Shown one piece after another: positions 39,099 to 50,615 of a DNA stretch of 64,000 nucleotides. The DNA is from Gibbula magus (Eukaryota > Mollusca > Gastropoda > Trochida > Trochidae). Both the position numbers and the translations under genes were made by a program. Each line of letters opens with the position of its first letter. The first letter of the stretch is position 1. The notes beneath the pieces were generated by a model that worked only from the letters and a program-made list of their open reading frames with translations, had not been told where the DNA came from and made no database searches. The DNA lies in NCBI GenBank assembly GCA_936450465.1, contig OW388293.1, forward strand, positions 50,024,040 through 50,088,039, given 5' to 3'.

Positions 39099-41105
39099 CC
39101 CCAGTGAAAAAGAAACCGGGATTCCAGCGGGATCCCAGTGTATCCCGGTGGAATCCCGGTTTTCAGACCGGGATATACTGGGAATAGGTGGGATGACCGG
39201 GATTAGTTTTCAACAACCGGGATCCCGGTTCAATCGGGAAAATATGACATTGAAATCCCGGATCAGACTGGAATTTATACTGAAATCCCGGATCAAACCG
39301 GGAATTTCATTTTTCAAACCCCTTAACAAACCGAGATTTCACTTACAAAATTAATATTTTAAAAAGTACCTAAATTAGGATTACTATGTTATGCACAAAT
39401 GGAAATCACAAACAATCTCCGGATTCTAATAAATCCCCATTCCAACAAAGTAAAACAACCATAAATTAAAAATTTACCATAAATATTGGTTCTTAACTTT
39501 TCATCTCCCAAAACTTATGTTTACATAGAGATAAATGAATATGGGTATGTGTACTCAATGTCTCTAGTTGGCACAGACTCATCCTACTATATCCTTTTTT
39601 CTTCAAAGATCTAAAAAAAAGTGTGGAAAGTTGAAAAAAAAAGCAAAGAATTTGTGCCTATTAGTGCAAAGGCAATATATATGTATGCCTTATGATATTG
39701 AAATATAATTCTTTTATATATATTTAAAATAAAATTGTTTCCTTTTCTACAGGCAATGTGGATTTTTGTTTTACTATACCACTTAAACAAATATCGTTTA
39801 ATGGATTATTATTTAGCACTACCATCAAAACTTGCTAAAAATACTTTCCTTTAAATGTGCATTTTATGTAAATATTTCAATTTAATTATATAGTTTCATT
39901 TGACAAGGCAATTTAAATTTGTTCTATTTCCTAATGATATTTTTAAGTTTTAAGGGATTTTATGGGTGCTTCTTCCACTCTTAAACTCAAAGCATTGCAT
40001 GCAACATTTTATCAGCTAATATGATGCTCAGTCTTCAGTGCAAGGAGCTCTAGCTCCAAGCTCTTTGCAGCGTTCATTGCACCCTTTTGGGTTTACTTAA
40101 GCTACAGTGATGTTGGGAGTTTTGTAGAATAGCAGACGCCAAACGGTGGGAACCAAAACAATAATGAAGTAGATCTTAGCAATGTAATTTCTTGTCAAAA
40201 ACATCATGTCTAGAGCCAGAGAGGCTCCACCCTCAGGTATAGTAATGCTTAAACTCTTATTTGATCTTCTTATCAGCCCATGTTGTCTGTTTTAATGTGT
40301 AAAGTACTGGACAAGTGTTAGTTCATGCATAAAATAATGTAAACTCTACTATCATGTTGAGTAAGTTTCCCTGACATTGTGTCACTTAGTAAGAGTTTAT
40401 TTGAGTTATATTTCAGTATTTTCCAGTTGCAAGTAGCATATATTCAAGTAAAATTCATGTCTGCTACTCATATTTTCCTGTTTGAATCAAATTACTTGTG
40501 TCATGATCACTGGTCAAACAATCTCAGAGTAAGTAATTCTTAGCAGAGTAACCAAGTGTAAAATAATTAATTAGTTTGCTGATAGTGTTTACTCTGTATA
40601 ATGATTTGTAACTACATGCTATTGAATTAATAACAGAACAGTAACTGTTAACAAAGTGTGTTTTCTGTTTGTTGCAGAACATGACTGTTTCCCGCCTTTT
40701 CCTCCCGTCGGGATCCCGACAAATCCCGCTTTTTTATCCTGGCGGGATCCCGCTGGGATCCTGACAAATCCCGCTTTTTTATCCCGGCGGGATCCCACCG
40801 GAATCCTGCTGGGATCCCGACAAATCCCGCTTTTTTATCCCGGCGGGATCCCACCGGGATCCCACCGGAATCCCACTGGGATCCCACCGGGATCCCGATA
40901 AATCCCGCTTTTTTCTCCCGGCGGGATCCCACCGGAATCCCACCGGAATCCCACCGGGATCCCACCGGAATCCCACCGGGATCCCACCGGAATCCCACTG
41001 GGATCCCACTGGGATCCCACCGGGATCCCGATAAATCCCGCTTTTTTCTCCCGGCGGGATCCCACCGGAATCCCACTGGGATTCCCAGTAACTTTTTCAT
41101 TGGGG
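39099..41105 (+). mobile_element. Left arm of giant palindrome: ~2-kb terminal-repeat element
   Basis: Starts CCCCAGTGAAAAAGAAACCG and ends, inverted, CCCCAATGAAAAAGTTACTG, so the arm itself has terminal inverted repeats (CCCCARTGAAAAAG). Both ends carry subterminal GGGATCCC/GGGATTCC repeats; on the inner side these form long tandem blocks, each with AAATCCCGCTTTTTT and several CCACCGGAATCC or CCACCGGGATCC units (about 40700-41080). The middle (39350-40660) is AT-rich without a transposase ORF, so the element is non-autonomous. Only a TA/TA match flanks this copy; the superfamily is not recognised. Confidence 0.85.
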
Positions 41106-41141
41106 TATATAACAGAGGTTATCATAGAAAATCAAAAGCTC
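41106..41141. other. 36-bp spacer at the centre of the giant palindrome
   Basis: Unique sequence between the two inner CCCCAATGAAAAAG ends. Its positions 41107-41140, read on minus, match 38427-38460 at 28 of 34 positions without gaps. Confidence 0.85.
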
Positions 41142-43126
41142 CCCCAATGAAAAAGTTACTGGGAATCCCAGTGGGATTCCGGTGGGATCCCGCCGGGAGA
41201 AAAAAGCGGGATTTATCGGGATCCCGGTGGGATCCCAGTGGGATCCCAGTGGGATTCCGGTGGGATCCCGGTGGGATTCCGGTGGGATTCCGGTGGGATC
41301 CCGCCGGGAGAAAAAAGCGGGATTTATCGGGATCCCGGTGGGATCCCAGTGGGATTCCGGTGGGATCCCGGTGGGATCCCGCCGGGATAAAAAAGCGGGA
41401 TTTGTCGGGATCCCAGCAGGATTCCGGTGGGATCCCGCCGGGATAAAAAAGCGGGATTTGTCAGGATCCCAGCGGGATCCCGCCAGGATAAAAAAGCGGG
41501 ATTTGTCGGGATCCCGACGGGAGGAAAAGGCGGGAAACAGTCATGTTCTGCAACAAACAGAAAACACACTTTGTTAACAGTTACTGTTCTGTTATTAATT
41601 CAATAGCATGTAGTTACAAATCATTATACAGAGTAAACACTATCAGCAAACTAATTAATTATTTTACACTTGGTTACTCTGCTAAGAATTACTTACTCTG
41701 AGATTGTTTGACCAGTGATCATGACACAAGTAATTTGATTCAAACAGGAAAATATGAGTAGCAGACATGAATTTTACTTGAATATATGCTACTTGCAACT
41801 GGAAAATACTGAAATATAACTCAAATAAACTCTTACTAAGTGACACAATGTCAGGGAAACTTACTCAACATGATAGTAGAGTTTACATTATTTTATGCAT
41901 GAACTAACACTTGTCCAGTACTTTACACATTAAAACAGACAACATGGGCTGATAAGAAGATCAAATAAGAGTTTAAGCATTACTATACCTGAGGGTGGAG
42001 CCTCTCTGGCTCTAGACATGATGTTTTTGACAAGAAATTACATTGCTAAGATCTACTTCATTATTGTTTTGGTTCCCACCGTTTGGCGTCTGCTATTCTA
42101 CAAAACTCCCAACATCACTGTAGCTTAAGTAAACCCAAAAGGGTGCAATGAACGCTGCAAAGAGCTTGGAGCTAGAGCTCCTTGCACTGAAGACTGAGCA
42201 TCATATTAGCTGATAAAATGTTGCATGCAATGCTTTGAGTTTAAGAGTGGAAGAAGCACCCATAAAATCCCTTAAAACTTAAAAATATCATTAGGAAATA
42301 GAACAAATTTAAATTGCCTTGTCAAATGAAACTATATAATTAAATTGAAATATTTACATAAAATGCACATTTAAAGGAAAGTATTTTTAGCAAGTTTTGA
42401 TGGTAGTGCTAAATAATAATCCATTAAACGATATTTGTTTAAGTGGTATAGTAAAACAAAAATCCACATTGCCTGTAGAAAAGGAAACAATTTTATTTTA
42501 AATATATATAAAAGAATTATATTTCAATATCATAAGGCATACATATATATTGCCTTTGCACTAATAGGCACAAATTCTTTGCTTTTTTTTTCAACTTTCC
42601 ACACTTTTTTTTAGATCTTTGAAGAAAAAAGGATATAGTAGGATGAGTCTGTGCCAACTAGAGACATTGAGTACACATACCCATATTCATTTATCTCTAT
42701 GTAAACATAAGTTTTGGGAGATGAAAAGTTAAGAACCAATATTTATGGTAAATTTTTAATTTATGGTTGTTTTACTTTGTTGGAATGGGGATTTATTAGA
42801 ATCCGGAGATTGTTTGTGATTTCCATTTGTGCATAACATAGTAATCCTAATTTAGGTACTTTTTAAAATATTAATTTTGTAAGTGAAATCTCGGTTTGTT
42901 AAGGGGTTTGAAAAATGAAATTCCCGGTTTGATCCGGGATTTCAGTATAAATTCCAGTCTGATCCGGGATTTCAATGTCATATTTTCCCGATTGAACCGG
43001 GATCCCGGTTGTTGAAAACTAATCCCGGTCATCCCACCTATTCCCAGTATATCCCGGTCTGAAAACCGGGATTCCACCGGGATACACTGGGATCCCGCTG
43101 GAATCCCGGTTTCTTTTTCACTGGGG
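41142..43126 (-). mobile_element. Right arm of giant palindrome: inverted copy of the same element
   Basis: Reverse complement of the left arm: 1985 bp against 2007, matching wherever compared, from CCCCAATGAAAAAGTTACTG to the outer CTTTTTCACTGGGG. The length difference of 22 bp is accounted for by one GGTGGGATCCCGGTGGGATTCC-type unit missing from the inner tandem block. Small ORFs in both arms are mirror images of repeats. No clear target duplication flanks the right arm or the whole. Confidence 0.85.
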
Positions 43127-43145
43127 TCTACATAGAAGGATTTAG

Positions 43146-43202
43146 TGAGTGAGTGAGTTATTGTTTAAAGCCACTTCGGCACTATTGCAGCCATTTGCGG
43201 CG
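43146..43202. mobile_element. Truncated 57-bp SINE tail with target duplication
   Basis: TGAGTGAGTGAGTTATTG followed by TTAAAGCC and GCGGCG lies between two copies of ATAGAAGGATTYAG (43132-43145 and 43203-43216). The sequence resembles the 3' part of SINEs common in mollusc genomes; the duplication shows it inserted as a short retroposed fragment. Confidence 0.6.
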
Positions 43203-43638
43203 ATAGAAGGATTCAGACACAGCCACAAATACACTGACAGCTATTGTATGTTACAAGAGTTATTGATATTCCTCTGTCAGAAATATACAATGAGAGCTAT
43301 GTAAGTAGGCCTGTAGGTCATGTTTGCTCTTTAAACTTATTATGTTGTAAAATAGATACATGGAGATGAAACTAATTAAAACACAGTCATGCATAGCCAA
43401 GAGGGTTAAATTGTAACTAGCTATTAATCAATAACACCAGGCTAAAGCATCTTGGAGTTTAAACTACTGACGATGACCTAAAGAAAACTATTTTGTGGCT
43501 ACTTACAAATATTATTACAAGAATATTATAATTAGATTGAACATTTTATCATCGAAATATAGATCACTGATGTAGTTACATTCAGCTATTCAGTACAGAC
43601 CCGTAAGGCTATCGGTATATAAATATTATTAATTAACT

Positions 43639-43811
43639 ACAGTAGAACAGATATAACGAACACGCATAAAGCGAACAAACAGATATAGCGAACACATTTA
43701 TAAGTCCGGTCAAATGATCCAAGATGACAGCCAAACGTGAATAGCAAACAATGGATATAGCGAAGTAAATTCTTTGGTCCCTTGGAGTTTGTTATATCCG
43801 TGTTCTACTGT
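43639..43811. mobile_element. pogo/Tigger-like MITE
   Basis: The ends read ACAGTAGAACAGATATAACG and, inverted, ACAGTAGAACACGGATATAA, with T/A at each junction consistent with a TA target. It is about 173 bp, with internal GCGAACAA copies. CAGTAGAAC-ATATAACGAAC termini are typical of pogo-group MITEs. Confidence 0.75.
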
Positions 43812-46474
43812 ATCAATCTCACGGCATATATACAGTATTTACTATCTAGACAATCTGAGTCAATACGAGACTAACTGGATCAATACGATACAAACTGATC
43901 CTATATCAGTATAAGAAAGAACAGTTGCACAATTGATGACTTAGCTGGTGCTTCAAAACTATGCTGAGTTATCTGTTCACAAATCTTTCAATGGCAATGA
44001 GTTCTTCACAATTACGCAAATAATATGAAGAGGCCAATTCATAAAATTGTCATTAATAAAATATTTCTTTATTAGCTGAGTAACTTCGTCATAATAACTG
44101 GGCCAATATGGAAATACTTAATTAAAACATTATATCATTAGTCTAAGCGAATTTTTACGAGCTATAGGCTTACAAACCAGGCATAATGGAGTTGATAAGT
44201 GTTGTGTAGCTGAAAGGAAAGTAGTATATTAATTTCTCTGCAATGTGTTCACAAACATTGTTCACTCGACATGAAAACATTACATTTTTCCTCTCAACAC
44301 AATCTTATTTTGTTATAGTAATTTGAATATATTATTAATATTTTAACAATGTATTTGACAGGATATCAGAATTTTTTGGCCTAACATATATTGTTACACG
44401 ACAAAAGTATATATTCATTTCATATTTTCAGTGGACAAGAAAACTATCCTATTACTACCATATATTATGGTGTATACACCTATACCCTTTCTTAAAACCC
44501 ATGTGTCGTATTTCATAAATTCTTCTGTCCATTGTGTTGACAGCCACTGGCCATGACGCGTGTTAATAAGGCTTAGAATTTTGAAATTGGCAAGTCATAA
44601 TTGGCAGGACAAAAATATAGTCATTTCCCAACTAGTTTTTATTGACAGCAAAAATGGTATTTTCATTGCACAATTATCTGAAGCTGACAGGAAAGCAGTA
44701 TTTTTTCATTTGAAAACCTATGTTTAGTTGACAGGAGAGCAGTATTAGGAGACCTGAGGGACATACTGTTTGGGTACAACTTACTGAAAGTGCTGCCACT
44801 TGCTAAGACTGCCGCTGATATAGTTATGTCATGAAGACACGTTACTGGTAGGAACGGTCTCATAGCTGATAGTTTCAGGTAATATTGTCATGGACTGTCT
44901 GACTTTGTGTCCAAATTGGATTATTATGTCCTTTATGCCCCTCTCTGGATTTTAACCCTATGAGCTATCAAATTCATAATATAATTACCATCCATCCATG
45001 AATGTTAATACACATGCTAAGTTAAAAACCAGTCACGGTATACATTCACCCTGCTTAATTCAATGAGAAAAGATGGTCATTATGCAATTTGTAAATGTTG
45101 CCAAGGCATTTTCATTTTGTTCATGTGCTTAATGTTTAATGAAGTCTGTAACGATCTCGTGTTATTAGCCATTAAAATGATTGCTCTTGGGAAATGTGAA
45201 TTAACATCGAGTCTGGAATCGATCAGTCTGGTATGAAATTGCAGAGTTGTTGAAATGATAATTCATTAATATATACAACACCTACTGAACTGGAAATTAT
45301 TACAAATTGAATGTTTAAAACATGAACCGGAACGTGAACATAAAACATAGCCTTTAAGCTGGACATTTTAGAATTTAAAGGAAAGGAATCAATAAAATTA
45401 ATGGATTAACAACTATTGAGACCTGTCTGTCACATTTTCATCATTATTCTAATCATTGTGAGACCATTCAGATTTAACAAATTTAATAACAAAAAGATTT
45501 CATAAAAATATTTTCAAAATTGAAGCTATTTGTTATGGTGTATCTCCTTTTATAAAATATTTCTTAAAATGGTAGCCATTACGAACATTGCAGATATATA
45601 TGACTTTCATGAAAATCTGTTCCACTCTATATCCATTTTATTATTGTATTATTGCCAAAATATCACAATAAAGATTATTAAGTCTTAGAATAAATATTTT
45701 CAAAATGGCAGCCGTTATGAAACATTGCAGGTAAATGTACGAATCCAAAGAAAAACAGCCTAACAAACTCAACAATATATATCAATATCCATGTCCGTAC
45801 AATTATTATAATTTTGCTGATGCGAGGATATTACTTCTAACAGGTGGCGCATTAAACATCCCACACAATATGCACGGGTCTATTGTCACATAACATCGTA
45901 TTGATTAACAAGCTATATCCAACTACAATAGACAGTGCAATGTTAAATTGCCATTTGGAGCAAGAACGTGTTAATTCACAATAAATTTTTTGTCAGCTTT
46001 GAAAATGACGTATATGACAGGAGGCAATGAATCACCACGGAACAGTTCAATTAAACCCTTACCTGCCAGTATATTGCAGAATCGACCATATAATGAATCA
46101 TAGACAAGTCCATTTGTTCACAAACTGTTATTCCTGTAAATTGAGCACTCAGAATGGTTTGATTCAGTAGCTACAGTGTGGAGATTGATATTACAGGGGA
46201 TATGAATTCCTAAAAAAAATTATTAACAAATTCTATAGGTCATGCATGTGCCTATTGTCTCACCAGGGTCTTCTTTTACCAACTAAACCTCTACTGATAA
46301 TTAACACCGGGCATTCCTGAGGAAAGTCCCGGCCTTTCTGTAGGAATGCCTTGTGCTCATGTATGTTTTAATGGCTATCAAATTCTTCCTTTTTTCAAAG
46401 CCTGATGATTAAATGAAATCTTTCTCCTATGTATACTATTTTAAAATATCACAAATTTGGAAAATCTTAATTTC
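43812..46474. other. Intron 3 stretch without recognised gene
   Basis: AT-rich. Two similar ~100-bp segments (TTTCAAAATTGAAGCTATTT near 45512 and TTTTCAAAATGGCAGCCGTT near 45700, each followed by ACATTGCAG) suggest an old local duplication. Confidence 0.45.
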
Positions 46475-46475
46475 T

Positions 46476-46556
46476 AGTGATCATGCCTGGTTTCGATCTC
46501 TGGACCCTTCGCTTGCCAAATCAACACTCTTACCAACTGACCTACGAGGGTCACGA
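46476..46556 (-). repeat. tRNA-like sequence, probably SINE relic
   Basis: On the minus strand CGTAGGTCAGTTGGTAAGAG resembles a tRNA D-arm/A box, and GAGATCGAAACCAGG a decayed B box at normal distance. The acceptor and T stems do not pair well, so it is not called a tRNA gene. Confidence 0.4.
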
Positions 46557-49556
46557 TATCAGAGCTTATTGTTAATCAGTACAAACCCTTGTAATACACG
46601 AGACCGGTAGCGTGCGAGCTTCCAAGCACGGCATGCGTTGCTGGTGTACAGCACATACGGATTAATTAAGTCTCATCACCATGTCTATGCTCTCCTCGCA
46701 TGACAAATGATCCCAATAGTAAATACCACTGAATCCATGAGATTTCAAAATATTAAATTACATCTTAAATATAGCCTCGGTTAGATTATATTAGAAGTTA
46801 GATCAAAACCGTGGGGGAAGTTTGGATCCTTAACATATAAACTGCTTTATAGTAAAACTTCAACTCAAATAACAGATGGGCACTGCGACAAACTGCATCA
46901 AGGAAGTCTAGGTTCATATCCAGTCCCCATGATAAACTAAATGGAAACTGTTGCTTCTTTTCCTTTCTTTCAACAGTAAACATTACAAACCAATACTACT
47001 ACTACTAATAACAATACATTCATTTGAATAGCGGCAAAACTTTACATACTGCTATTGATATTAATACGTTCACTTCATTGGCTGCTGAACTTGTTCTCGG
47101 GTTCTTGTAACATTGCATACTAAAGAAGAATAAAATCAGATTTTCCCTTAACTCTATGAATGATAATAGGAAGCTATTATATTTCACGTGTCATTTCAAT
47201 TATTTTCACTCGAATAAAAATAATGACAGAGAGAAAACAAAATTTCTTTACATTTGAAGAAAGAGAGATTATTTTTAGAACAAAAATTTAATAACTGTCA
47301 GTGTCATACTGTTTCCTTGAAACATTATTCCTAGAAATCAAATAAAATCAATGCCATATTGTAAATCAATGTGATGTTCAAATACACAGAGTGTTGTCAT
47401 AACAGAGACGGTAATACAAACACTTTGCAATTACAATCAGAACCTTTTCCTTCTCTCTCAATATTCCACCCTCTCGTGGGATCCACAAACAATTTGTTAG
47501 ATCTGTCAGATACTTCCACATGTATATGTGTATCCTTTTACAGGACATTTCCAATTTACATTCACAGGTGTACAATGGATAAAGAATCCATATCAAACAA
47601 TCGTACCAGACATTGTATGACAAGCAAAATCCTTAACATGGATACTCTCAACACAAAGTATTGGCTATAGTGAAAGCATAGCCAAGCATTTGTGAAAATC
47701 TATAGAAAACATTTCATTAAATTTTGATGAATTGCAATAACGCCCTTCTCCAACCATGTCATGTGAAGCTCCCATACAGTTTTGAATTTCAAGAGAAAGA
47801 TAGCGAGACAACCTAAACATTTGTGAAAATTGGAAGAAAATCCTAAGAATTTAATTGATTTAATGCTCTTTTAACATTGTTGATAAAGGGAATGGGAGGG
47901 GGAGGGAAAAGTACTGCCTACCAAGTGCAGTGGCTGATTCAGAGGGAGGGGTGAGGTGAGGTGACCAGGGGATTGACCCCTCCCACCCCTTGCGAAAAAT
48001 CTTGCATGTAAATTTGATGAACCCCAAATGTGAACTCCTCCTTTTAAATAAGAAATCATTGAGAACTGTTTATGTGTACAATCGTCAATAGAGGCTCAAT
48101 TGTAAAAATACAATTTAAATATTTGTCTTATGGTTTCATATGCCTGACTGCAAAGTCCATGAAAATAACAGAATTTAATGTCTTCTTACTACCATGATTT
48201 CTTTTTATAAATTCCAATCACCATATTGTTATTTCTCTTTTTGCATATAAAAGTTTCTACATGCTTTCGAAGGGATTGAGAATTTGTTTGAACTTCATTT
48301 TCTGTATTATACTCATAAAAACTTAGCTTTTGAGCTAGTGCAAAACAATTCTGAGAGGCAAATTTAAAAAGATCACAACTCATCAACATAGTGAATAATT
48401 CAGGGAATGGCCACTGGATAAAGATATATAGTTACGGTTCAGGTTTATCCAATATAGCACCAGTCAGATATTTCCATGTAAAATGATCATAAAGAGCAGA
48501 GATGGAAAAGGAACTCATTTTATTATGAAGCATGTGTTGCTATGGCAACAGCAGATGCTCACTTATATGTCAAACATGCGCTCAGATAGCTTATTTCCGA
48601 CAGGATATCAAATATTCATGAAGCAACGTCAATGGCATCAGATGTGACCAGCAAGTCATTTGACACATTCAAATAAACATTGTAAGCCTTCGACTTTATA
48701 ATTCTCTTTGATTTGGAAATAAATCTTCATAAGAATCGTAAGCATGTTACATGAATCATTACCCAAGCCCAAAGCTATGGAAAGAAGGAAAATGAAGGTG
48801 TAAACGATAGTGAAAGGTGTTACCTGCAGACCTGGAAGTCTGTGGAATTTAATATCAATTGATTTCAACACCATGGGACACTACAGAAGTTATATTGTAA
48901 GAGGCTCAAGCTCTATCTTCCTGGCTGCAGGTACTTCAAAATGAATTCATGCATGAAGGTGCTTGCAGTACCAGGAGGGCTTATCTACCTTTTCTTTTGC
49001 ATGATTGCTTCATTGAAAACATCATACATATAGTGCCTGCTGATGGAAGAATCTCTAACACTTGTGGAGTTACTTGTGAAAATGTGTGATGTTAAGATCC
49101 CTTCAAAAATGATAATTAAGCAGCTAAGATGTCGTAATTGTTATAGATCTCACTTTCAAATTATATATGCGTTAAATATGTATTTTACTGAAAGAAGAAT
49201 AACTGAGGAAAATGTCAATGTTACACTATAAAATATTAACATGCACTAATGAAACACATTAGTCCTTTTTCTAAAGTACTAGCGACTAGTCAAAGATAGT
49301 CTACACAATCGTATTTACATTTCACTAGCCCAGTATCTATAGCCATGGGCCGCCTGAATGCTGGAGTCTTAATAGATGAAACGTTTTGAAGGAATATCTT
49401 CAAACAGGTTACCTGCTCTCAACCCAAGCTGCTCACAGCACAGAGGGGGTTAAGAAACTACCCACACTTTTATCTTTGTTGAGTTACTTGTGTGACTTAT
49501 AATGGTAGCTTTATACGTTTATACGCTTTAACTCAGTAATAAAACTTTTGGTCTTC

Positions 49557-49805
49557 GTCTAATTTGTATACCCATGAGGAATTGTACTTCTGGTGCCGCT
49601 ACTAAGCGCTCAACTGGACCCCATAGATCCGTCCTTCTCATGTCCAGGTACCCATTTAAACAGCTAGGTAAAGTGAGAGCAATGTGGATGAAGTTCCTTG
49701 CCAGGGACACAACACAGTACGAGACCCAGGTCACAAATGTTAGGTGTCTCCAATAGGATTCGAACCTAGACCGTTGACGTGAGAGGCCAGTAAGTTAACC
49801 ATTAC
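49557..49805 (-). mobile_element. Second SINE family, copy 2
   Basis: Shares GTACCCATTTAAACAGCTAG, AGCAATGTGGATGAAGTTCC, GGGACACAACACAGTA and GAGACCCAGGTCACAAAT with the 32.6-kb copy, same orientation. The B box on minus (GGTTCGAATCC near 49757) and an A-box-like region (TAATGGTTAACTTACTGG) follow. The far body differs from the first copy. Confidence 0.75.
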
Positions 49806-50563
49806 ACATTGTGATCCACAAGCTGAGGTTCGAACAACATAATAGAGTCTTCAAAGGGAGAGAGACAAAACGGAATGTCTTACAAAGCAACTTAAGCATT
49901 TTTTTCGATTACCATGGCAACAGAGTGCTTTCTTCAGTGAACACGAGAGTACAAAGAGTTGTAATTGATAGTAACTGGTCTTGGTTTGTAAATCAATAAC
50001 CACCATAAACATCATATACATAAAGAGCCTTAATTTGTAACACCAGTTGACAACTTCAATAGAGTGACTAAAAAGTAAATGCTCCGAAAATAACTTGAAG
50101 AAGACAATTGGAAAATTAACCCACAAAAAATTAGCATATGAAATTTTAAAATCTGAATTCACTCTCAAAAGATATCCATAAACAGAATATGTTCAGAAGA
50201 TAAATATATGAGGTTGGTCACAAATAAAATATTGTTTCTCCTTGGAAAGATAATGTAAAAAAACAACAAGTAAATATTTTCATATGTAAAATTATCAATA
50301 AAATTCTATATCTTTATTTGAACACAACTGAAGATGTCAAATAAGTCATTACCAAAAATTTGCTGAAATAGAGAATAGAACAAATCTCATTGTTGTGAGA
50401 TAATAGAAAATGAAGAAAAAAAAGAATTCTCACAACCTTTTGATTTTGACAAAACCAAGACCCCAAAACCAAAAAAACAATCCTTTCAAATCCCATGGGG
50501 CCCATGATACTCGGAAACGGAAAGACTTCCTCCACTTATAGCCTCAAAGAGACAATTTCTTAC

Positions 50564-50615
50564 CTGTGGCTGCGGCAGCTTCCACTATCAACATGCGAAA
50601 GCGTTCAAGCATCAT
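50564..50615 (-). CDS. Candidate alternative first exon of the synaptotagmin-like gene
   Basis: Within the 48-kb intron, on the gene's strand, an ATGATG preceded by an in-frame TGA opens a 17-codon reading frame (MMLERFRMLIVEAAAAT) that ends in a consensus CAG/GTAAG donor. One base is left over, exactly the phase that exon 4 (and exon 5) accepts, giving Gly at the junction. The 250-450 bp upstream (to about 51050) are less AT-rich than their surroundings and contain a second phase-compatible possibility: an ORF with ATG at 50893-50891 and a GTGAGA donor after 50779. Alternative promoters that skip the SHD are known in bitesize-type genes. No TATA box or initiator is claimed; this is a splice-phase inference and could be chance. 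Confidence 0.35.

Noticed and set aside
40648..41577. Overlapping ORFs rich in GSRWDPSGIP on both strands
   Set aside because: They are translations of GGGATCCC tandem units in the palindrome arms and occur as mirror images.
46476..46556. tRNA gene on minus strand
   Set aside because: Stems do not pair adequately; more likely a SINE relic.
47920..48000. GGAGGGG...CCCCTCCC palindromic repeat, also seen near 16350
   Set aside because: Probably fragments of a dispersed repeat; similarity too short to define boundaries.
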